This document shows, piece after piece, positions 57,306 to 64,000 of a stretch of DNA of 64,000 nucleotides. The stretch spans positions 394,211,601 to 394,275,600 of the forward strand of contig NC_090319.1 in the NCBI RefSeq assembly GCF_040869045.1. Reading direction: 5' to 3'. The stretch comes from Eurosta solidaginis. Taxonomy: Eukaryota > Arthropoda > Insecta > Diptera > Tephritidae. The notes beneath the pieces were generated by a model. That model had not been told where the DNA came from, did no database searches, and saw only the letters and a list, made by a program, of their open reading frames with translations. The position numbers and the translations under genes were made by a program. Every line of letters starts with the position of its first letter. The stretch's first letter is position 1.

Positions 57306-60066
57306 CACAGTGGCGCCTCTGCCGTTAAAGCATGGCAAAAATCAAAAAAATCATGAAAGCGTTCGCTAAATCTAATACATGTTTCTAATAGAGAATTTTC
57401 CGGGGATTAAGAATATGTTTTTTCACAGAAAATTATAGTTTACTAGGTAGAGCCGCTCAAAGTTGACCAATTTTCAACATTGGGAAAAATTTGAAATTTT
57501 TCTTCTTTTTCGTTGTATTTAAAATGGTTTTGTGAGTAAACCAGGCGGCCGGTTGTCGTTTTCTTGTATAGCAATGAAAGGTAATTTAATTTAGGATTGA
57601 AACAAAAAAAAAAAAATTGTTTTTTTTTCTTAAAAGTTGGGGGATATACCGGTTTTTCGAAATGCCTATTTTTAGGCCCTTTTTAAGACTTTGATGGAAA
57701 AAAAATATGTTAAAATATGTGCTCCGTCAAATTAACAGTAGTTATTTGTGAAATATTCAGTTACTAAATTCATAAAGTCCACCTGCGTCCAGCTGCAACT
57801 TCACTTTTTACATCAAATAAAGTTAAACAACCTTGGGCATAAATACGCGCCTGAGCAGGTATATATAATTCAGTACGGCCGTAAGGTCGTTTTTTTTGTT
57901 GGAACTTGTTAACAACATACATTGTTTTAGTTACGAATTGTATACTTGAAATTCATTGTAATAATTTCAGTAGGTATATAAAGCTATCCATCATACAATG
58001 CACATTATCATCCGTCTTTTGGAGATTAAGGAACTAAGTATTCTGTTTACTTAAATAAAGTGAATAGTATTTTTAACTATAGTTCACAGTTTAATATTTA
58101 CTCAGATACACTCGAAGCCAATTCTAATATGTATCTAGAAAACTCGAAAATATTTGCGGTGTTTAAATCTACAGAGTCAAGACGGGACTTCGTTGAGGCT
58201 ATTATGAGAGAATTAGCGAGTGAAGCAAGCATTAAAGACAAGGAAGGCCCGCAAGAAAAAATTGGTTTACAATACATTATGATAGAAAGAAAATGGAAGG
58301 ACATCTATCGTAACAATTAAAAATTTCTAAGTAAGCATGAAAAGTGGCTAGCTGACAAAACTTTTTTGGACGAAGAAACGCCTAGCACGTCAACCAATCC
58401 AACTAGAGGGAGACCAACAAAACCCATAGAAAAGTGTTCTACAAGGAAAAGGAAGCTGTCTGATACCACAAAAGCTATGGCCAAATATAAAAAAGACGAA
58501 GAAAACGTGAAGTCTCATATAATAGAAGCAGTTGCGGTAGCAAGCCCAGTGCGACTGATGAGGATCAAAAACAGCATTCCCCCACCCCCAAATGCGCTTC
58601 CTAGGAAAAACACTCCCCAAGAAGCTTTGGCGCTGTTTATAGATCTCGGTTTTAAGAAAAAAAAATATATTATATTGCGTAAGTCATTATTGCAACGTAA
58701 TGCCGATATTTTACCTGGATACAAAAAAAATTACTCAAGCCAAGAAAGAAGCAGTTCCTCTAAGTCCCAAAATAACCGAAGTATCAGCTGAAATTGAGCT
58801 ACAAAACTTAATGGATCATACGTCTAAACGACTCCTTCAAAGTTTTACTGAAGAAATCACTGCCAAAGAAGCTAGCATTGATAACTAAGTGGGGCTGTGA
58901 TGGATCATCAGGACAAAGCGCATATAAACAAAGAATAAATGTAGACGATGAAACAATTACAGATAGTAATATGTTTATGGCTTCTATCGTTCCATTACGA
59001 CTAAAAGATGAAGCTTCAGAATATTGGAAAAATCCACGTCCGTCATCAACAATATTGTGCCGCCCGATATTATTTAAATACGAGAAGGAGTCTTCAGAAC
59101 TCATAAAAGCTACAGTGAGCGATATAAAAAATCAATTTGCCAAATTAGAACCAACAATAATTGAAATTGAAGAGGGGAATGTCATTACAATAAAGCATGA
59201 TTTTCTTCTAACAATGGTCGATGGAAAAGTTTTGAACAAATACGACATCTACAATGAAATGTGCAATTTGTAAGAAGAGCCAAAAGGACTTTGAAAATAT
59301 TGATGATTCAATAACTGACGAACTGAATTATGAGTATGGAGTATCTCCTTTGCATGCTAGGATAAGATGTATGGAATTTGTTTTGAAGCTGGCTTATACA
59401 CTACCACAACAAGGAGAAATTGTCAACGACAATACAACATGTAAGGAGAAACAAAACAGGAGAAAAAAAATAATTCAGGATGCATTCTATAAAGAGATTG
59501 GCCTTAGAGTTGACTGCCCAAAGTATGGATACGGAATTACAAATGATGGTAACTCCTCAAGAAGATTTTTTGAAAACGATGAAGTGACTGCTCGCATAAC
59601 AGGAGTTGATAGAGATATTGTGAAAAGATTGGGAGTAATTTTAAATATTTTAAACTGCCATGAACCAGTTAATGGACCCAAATTTGGAGAATATGCATCT
59701 AAAACTACAGAGTTGCTGCATCAAAATTATCCTGAGAAGAAACTTACACCAACGGTACATAAATTTTTGGCACATGGAAAAAAATTAATGGAGTGTCAGT
59801 GCTTACCATTAGGAGAATTGTCTGAAGAAGCTCAAGAATCTAAGAACAAGGACTACAAAAGATATAAATGTATGAACACCTACAAAGTATCATGAGTTAG
59901 ACAAAACGAAGACCTTTTTATCATGTTAGCTATCTCTTCTGATCCAGTCATATCATCTATGAGGTATGTAAGAACACAAAAAGATCTTACAGATGCGTAT
60001 AGCTCAGAAATGGTTGCTTTGTTAGATATATGTTCCAGTGACGATTACTATGTTAAGATAAAATAA
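57306..60066 (+). mobile_element. Transib-type DNA transposon, copy 2
   Basis: The left end is CACAGTGGCGCCTCTGCC (57306 on) with GCAAAAATC 22 bp after the heptamer, the layout of a 23-type RSS within one base. A 0.75 kb leader follows, then the transposase pseudogene to 60066. The right terminal repeat was not found between 60066 and cecropin 4, so the 3' end is lost or too diverged. Compared with copy 1 it has an extra ~40 bp at about 57399-57440. Confidence 0.8.
58083..60066 (+). pseudogene. Transib transposase (RAG1-core homologue), disrupted
   Basis: The protein can be followed end to end through four frames. First comes a Ser/Lys-rich N-terminal part (SKHEKWLADKTFLDEE, GRPTKPIEKCSTRKRK) with TAA at 58318-58320. 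A shift at an A run near 58725 leads to LMDHTSKRLLQSF, and another near 58870 to KWGCDGSSGQSAYKQR, with the first catalytic Asp. NPRPSSTILCRP and LLTMVDGKV, with the second Asp, follow. A shift near 59255 leads to CAICKKS (zinc Cys pair), GLRVDCPKYGYGITNDGNSS and RRFF, then VHKFLAHG (His-x4-His zinc pair), and LSEEAQESKNKDYKRYK, with the catalytic Glu. TGA at 59893-59895 precedes the last piece, ISSDPVISSMRYVRT. The Cys pair and His-x4-His spacing match the zinc site of RAG1. All three catalytic acids persist despite the frame damage. Confidence 0.88.
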
Positions 60067-60560
60067 GTTTCTCACTTCTTATAACAACAATGAAAAAGAG
60101 ATTTACTAATCAATTTTATGCCTTTATTGAAAAATAAGATATCTATGTACAAGTTAATTTTTTATTTCAAATAAAAGAATTAATTAATTTAGTAATTTAT
60201 AAATATATACTTTTCATTATTGCATTTCTCTAAAGTTTATCAAATTTATTTTAAAGCTTAGGCATTTTGCATTCAAACGAGTATTAAATTTTTATAGAAA
60301 TCAATACGTCTATCGAGTTTGGTACAAATTGGTAAAGCGGTTACTAAGCTCAAACTTTTTAGCATAAATGGACAGTGCCACTCCCCTTTTCCAAAATTCA
60401 TTGGCTGTTTAATCTTTAGCAATGATATGACCTTTTTCCTGTTTATGGCGCAGGACAGCAGAGTTGGCAAGAACCCCGCCCAGCCGACATGACTAGCCAT
60501 AGAGCACCCCTAGATCATGCCGACTGCCTTCCTTGCTGCTCCACTGTAGATGCGATCCCA
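60067..60560. other. AT-rich stretch with no recognised gene
   Basis: Searched by eye for a Transib right end (GGCGCCACTGTG); none found. No gene. Confidence 0.4.
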
Positions 60561-60564
60561 TAAC

Positions 60565-60625
60565 AAATTTACTGAAACTTATCAGAGCAGCTACAGACCT
60601 GGTAAATCTACCCGAAAAAACACAA
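60565..60625 (+). pseudogene. Short RTE-like LINE remnant
   Basis: ACTTATCAGAGCAGCTACAG followed by ACCTGGTAAATCTACC aligns with the part of the RTE-like element coding PYQCGFRPGKST (antisense of about 49090-49140). It has no more than this one block. Confidence 0.45.
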
Positions 60626-60982
60626 ATAAAACACGAAAAGGAACTGCCAGTTACCTTGTACACTACACACAAATTTCCGTTATTCGTTATAAGATGTAAC
60701 TTATCCTTCCAACTCTTCAGGGAGTTCCCGCGGCAGGTAGTTTTAGCACTCCGCTTTATCAAAAATTAATAAGAATTTTTTATTTTTTTACTCAGGCAAT
60801 TTCTTTGCCCCTTTAAATGTGCATACACATATGTATATACCCATACAAAAGTATAAGCTCGGGGAAAAATGTTGTCTTATCATTTCGAGTTCCGCAATTA
60901 ATAATACTTACTATTTCAATATTTCGTAACGCAGATCTTATTATATGTGTACATACATACTTAAGTATGGCTATATGCATCT

Positions 60983-60992
60983 GTGATTCCCC
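60983..60992 (-). promoter_or_regulatory. kappaB-like site upstream of cecropin 4
   Basis: GTGATTCCCC, identical to the site of cecropin 1 but only 34 bp upstream of the TATA box. TTATCA, a GATA-type site, lies near 60876. Confidence 0.6.
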
Positions 60993-61025
60993 GTAAACTG
61001 TAGCCGGACTGGCGGCACTCGTACC

Positions 61026-61068
61026 TATAAAAGCAATTGCCGTCGGACGTTTTGTTATCAAACTCACT
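61026..61068 (+). promoter_or_regulatory. Core promoter of cecropin 4
   Basis: TATAAAAG at 61026-61033, then ATCAAACTCACTTCAG beginning at 61057, 31 bp downstream. Confidence 0.7.
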
Positions 61069-61165
61069 TCAGCACCCAAGCAAGAGCAATAGCGCGCCAT
61101 TACGAGCAATCAAGCTACATTTTTTAATAATTTGTTTTACTCAAACACACAAAACCTTAACCATA

Positions 61166-61443
61166 ATGAACTTCAACAAATTTTTTATCTTTTTGGCTGT
61201 GGTTTTTGGTGTGTTCGCTGGACAAACTGAGGCGGGTTGGCTAAAGAAGATCGGAAAGAAAATCGTAAGTACTTTTCAATTTTTTCTCATGAATGCTTTG
61301 AAAAACTGTATATTTGTGGAAAACTAATTTTGTTCTTTATATTCGCATAGGAACGTATTGGCCAGCACACGAGGGATGCCACCATTCAGGGCCTTAGTGT
61401 AGCTCAACAGGCTGCCAATGTTGCAGCCACCGCACGGGGTTAG
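61166..61443 (+). CDS. Cec: Cecropin 4 (secreted antimicrobial peptide)
   Basis: Exons 61166-61264 and 61351-61443 with an 86 bp intron (GTAAGT...TTCGCATAG). The signal peptide [20 protein letters not shown] (then TEA) is more Phe-rich than those of copies 1 and 2. The mature peptide starts [20 protein letters not shown] and goes on [20 protein letters not shown]: Ile13 is shared with cecropin 3, while Ser26 replaces the Gly that makes the hinge between the two helices in the other copies. Loss of that Gly is the most interesting change in the set because the hinge is held to matter for activity in this family. It lies 29 kb from cecropin 3, separated by transposons. AATAAA is at 61569-61574. 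Confidence 0.95.
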
Positions 61444-61568
61444 AACTGATTTCCAGATATTAAAAAATCATCAGCCTTTCAAGATGTACCCTTTGATAGT
61501 TCCTATTTCATTATTTATTTTACCATCAAACAATTTATTATAAAATTCATATAAGTAAGAGTTTAGAA

Positions 61569-61574
61569 AATAAA
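61569..61574 (+). terminator. Polyadenylation signal of cecropin 4
   Basis: AATAAA about 125 bp after the stop codon. Confidence 0.55.
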
Positions 61575-61749
61575 AAAGCTTATCAAAACTACTTGGCTTT
61601 TTTTGAAGGAATTTGCTCCTTTTTACGTTTGAGAACTGAGGAGAGAAAACTCTGAGCAAGGACTTATCAAAAGCAGATGTTTCGCATTGATTCTTTCCCT
61701 TGCCAAGACGTTGATTTAAATTAGAGCTTACGATTTCTTCTCGAACACA

Positions 61750-62310
61750 AGCGAGATTTTCGAGACCCAAGAAATCGAGAACTCGACTTCTCGAGAGATG
61801 TTCGTGTCTCGAAGTACTCGTAAATCTCGCGAGCTTCTCGACATAAACTAATTGCTGTATGGACAGTATTTATACACTTGGTTTTTTTTACTTGTGACTT
61901 TTTTGTTGATTATATTGCTTTCCGATGACATTTAACTCAAAACATATTTATTATACATATCATTTTGTTCACAATATTTTATTTTTTTAACGAGACATCG
62001 AGAACACGGCTTCTCGCGAGATTCACGAATCTCGAAATACTCGTAATGCTCGCGAGCTTCTCGACTTTCAATTCAGTCGCTGTATTGGCACTATTCTGTA
62101 CATATCGGTGTTTTTTACTTGTAGTTTTGTGGACGTTTTCGCTTGTGCTCCAGAAGAAATCGTAAGGTCTATATAAATCAGCCAATGAATCGATTAAATT
62201 GAATGTGGAGAAGCTCGCGAGCCTTACGAGTAATACGAGATTCAATAATCTCGAGAGAAGGCCGAGACTCGCGAGAAATCTCTTCTCAAACAAGCTCGGG
62301 AAATCGTAAG
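61750..62310. repeat. Foldback-like repeat rich in CTCGCGAG
   Basis: Three related modules built around TCTCGA and GCTCGCGAGCTTCTC. Modules 1 (61755-61845) and 2 (61990-62070) are in the same orientation about 235 bp apart, each followed by a similar tail (GCTGTAT.GG...ACTTG, TTTTTTTACTTGT). Module 3 (62205-62300) is inverted: its reverse complement gives CTCGTAAGGCTCGCGAGCTTCTC, matching CTCGTAATGCTCGCGAGCTTCTC of module 2. GC and CpG content are high for this region. No protein is encoded. Confidence 0.7.
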
Positions 62311-62319
62311 ATCTACTTT

Positions 62320-62728
62320 AAATGCAATATTGTTCATATATCCTAGGGTTTATTTCTTTCTTCCTTCGGAGATACATACATCTGTCTCTTGGCAATGTAT
62401 GAATGATATCGGTGTAGAAGAGTGGAAGTAAACCAAAAATATTGTGAAAAAGGCGGTTGCGCCATGGACGTTACTAAATATGTAAAACAAATCCTGTCTA
62501 CTAACGAGATCCAGACGTAATGCAAAACTGCCATAGTTAACAGCTTACAGAGAATGACTTGTAGTAGGGAATAGTCTTGTTGACGCATATAGACGAACGC
62601 TGTCTTTCAGATGATGCGGAGGAGCCGGGAGACAGTTCTTGCATTGCGATCACGGGGCGGCTAATGCCAGGGATCTAACTATTTTTTCTTGTTGCAGCAC
62701 TGTGGACTTAATCTTCTTGGAACGGTAT
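62320..62728. other. Intergenic stretch with no recognised gene
   Basis: No recognised motif. A CACTGTG at 62698-62704 is not a Transib end. Confidence 0.4.
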
Positions 62729-62730
62729 TT

Positions 62731-62838
62731 AGGTCCCGTCCGGCCAATTTGTTGGGAAACTTTAAAAGGAGCACGAAACAAATTGGAAGAGAAGCTCGGC
62801 CTAGATTACTTCGGAAGCATATGGCGTCTTGTATTTAT
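62731..62838 (+). mobile_element. tRNA-derived SINE, 3' fragment
   Basis: AGGTCCCGTCCGGCCAATTT to GTATTTATT: the last 110 bp of the SINE family. It abuts the start of a DINE-1-like element directly. Confidence 0.75.
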
Positions 62839-64000
62839 TATACCCAGTTGAGCAGAGCTCACAGAGTATATTAACTTTGATTGGATAACGGTTGGTTGTA
62901 CAGGTATAAAGGAATCGAGATAGATATAGACTTCCATATATCAAAATCATCAGTATCGAAAAAAATTTGATTGAGCCATGTCCGTCCGTCCGCCCGTCCG
63001 TTAACACGATAACTTGAGTAAATTTTGAGGTATCTTGATAAAATTTGGTATGTAGGTTCCTGGGCACTCATCTCAGATCGCTATTTAAAATGAACGATAT
63101 CGGACAATAACCACGCCCACTTTTTCGATATCGAAAATTTCGAAAAATCGAAAAAGTGCGATATTTCATTACCAAAGACAGATAAAGCGATGAAACTTGG
63201 TAGGTGAGTTGAACTTATGACGCAGAATAGAAAACTAGTAAAATTTTGGATAATGGGCGTGGCACCGCCCGCTTTTTAAAGAAAGTAATTTAGAAGTTCT
63301 GCAAGCTGTAATTTGGAAGTCGTTGAAGATATCATGATGAAATTTGGCAGGAACGTTACTCCTATTACTATATGTATGCCTAATAAAAATTAGCAAAATC
63401 GGAGAACGACCACGCCCACTTTAAAAAAAAAATTTTAAGTCAAATTAAAAAATGTTAATATCTTTACAGTATATAAGTAAATTATGTCAACATTCAACTC
63501 CAGTAATGATATGGTGCAACAAAATACAAAAATAAAAGAAAATTTCAAAATAGGCGTGGCTCCGCCCTTTTTCATTTAATTCGTCTAGAATACTTTTAAT
63601 GCCATAAGTCGAACAAAAATTTACCAATCCTTGTGAAGTTTGGTAGGGGCTTAGACTCTAGGACGATAACTGTTTTCTGTGAAAAAGGGCGAAATCGGTT
63701 GAAGACATGCCCAGTTTTTATACACAGTCGACCGTCTGTCCATCCGCTCGGCCGTTAACACGATAACTTGAGCAAAAATCGATATATCTTTACTAAACTC
63801 AGTTCACGTAATTATCTGAACTCACTTTGTATTGGTATAAAATATGGCCGAAATCCGACTATGACCACGCCCCCTTTTTCGATATCGAAAATTACGAAAA
63901 ATCAAAAAAATTCCATAATTCTTTACCAAATACGAAAAAAGGGATGAAACATGGTAATTGGATTGGTTTATTGACGCAAAATATAACTTTGGAAAAAACT
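62839..64000 (+). mobile_element. DINE-1-like element, copy D, cut by the window end
   Basis: Starts TATACCCAGTTGAGCAGAGC and follows copy B closely: short GTCC run, 'accacgcccac' and 'ggcgtggc' blocks, GTCGAACAAAAATTTACC, up to the window edge before any tandem array is reached. Confidence 0.82.

Noticed and set aside
62698..62704. CACTGTG as the right end of Transib copy 2
   Set aside because: The next bases inward do not match the left end (GCGCCTCTGCC), and it lies beyond cecropin 4.

Overview
The window is a repeat-packed stretch of a fly genome. I infer a true fruit fly (Tephritidae, or a close acalyptrate relative) from four dipteran-type cecropin genes, AT-rich DNA, an INE-1/DINE-1-like repeat family and many dipteran LINE, SINE, LTR and DNA transposon remains. 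I cannot name the species. The only intact host genes I can support are the four antimicrobial cecropins. Nearly everything else recognisable is mobile DNA or its debris.

Cecropin cluster. Gene 1 (18692-18975, +), gene 2 (29473-29752, +), gene 3 (32257-32530, -) and gene 4 (61166-61443, +) share one plan: a 33-codon exon 1 carrying a 23-residue signal peptide and the first ten mature residues, an 82-92 bp intron at the same site, and a 30-codon exon 2. The mature peptides differ at only four positions. Each gene has a TATA box, a conserved start-site motif, and a GC-rich kappaB-like site upstream. A fifth copy (28557-28810, -) is a truncated pseudogene with decayed promoter elements, lying head-to-head with gene 2.

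Layout. 1-6 kb: mostly featureless, with a solo LTR (3417-3851) and a decayed RTE-like LINE. 6-10 kb: RNase H and jockey-type LINE fragments, an inverted repeat and a SINE. 10-18 kb: sparse, with weak repeat debris. 18-23 kb: cecropin 1 and a 2 kb jockey-type LINE. 23-28 kb: a DINE-1-like element, a decayed RTE element and a SINE. 28-34 kb: cecropin pseudogene, cecropins 2 and 3, SINEs, and a decayed member of an uncharacterised arthropod multicopy family. 34.4-39.7 kb: a very young Ty3/gypsy element (212 bp LTRs, one mismatch, 5 bp target duplication) whose pol frame is already broken twice. 40-41 kb: LINE 3' end. 42-50.7 kb: two large DINE-1-like elements, one holding about 18 copies of a 128 bp tandem monomer, the other split by nested insertions. 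53.9-60 kb: a piggyBac-like remnant followed by two copies of a Transib transposon whose transposase matches the RAG1 core and whose end carries an exact RSS heptamer. 60-64 kb: cecropin 4, a foldback-like repeat and another DINE-1-like copy running off the window.

How it works together. The cecropins would be secreted, amphipathic, membrane-active peptides induced by immune signalling. The transposons explain the spacing (10-30 kb) between what is likely a once-tight tandem cluster. The most notable non-host system is the Transib/RAG1-like element.
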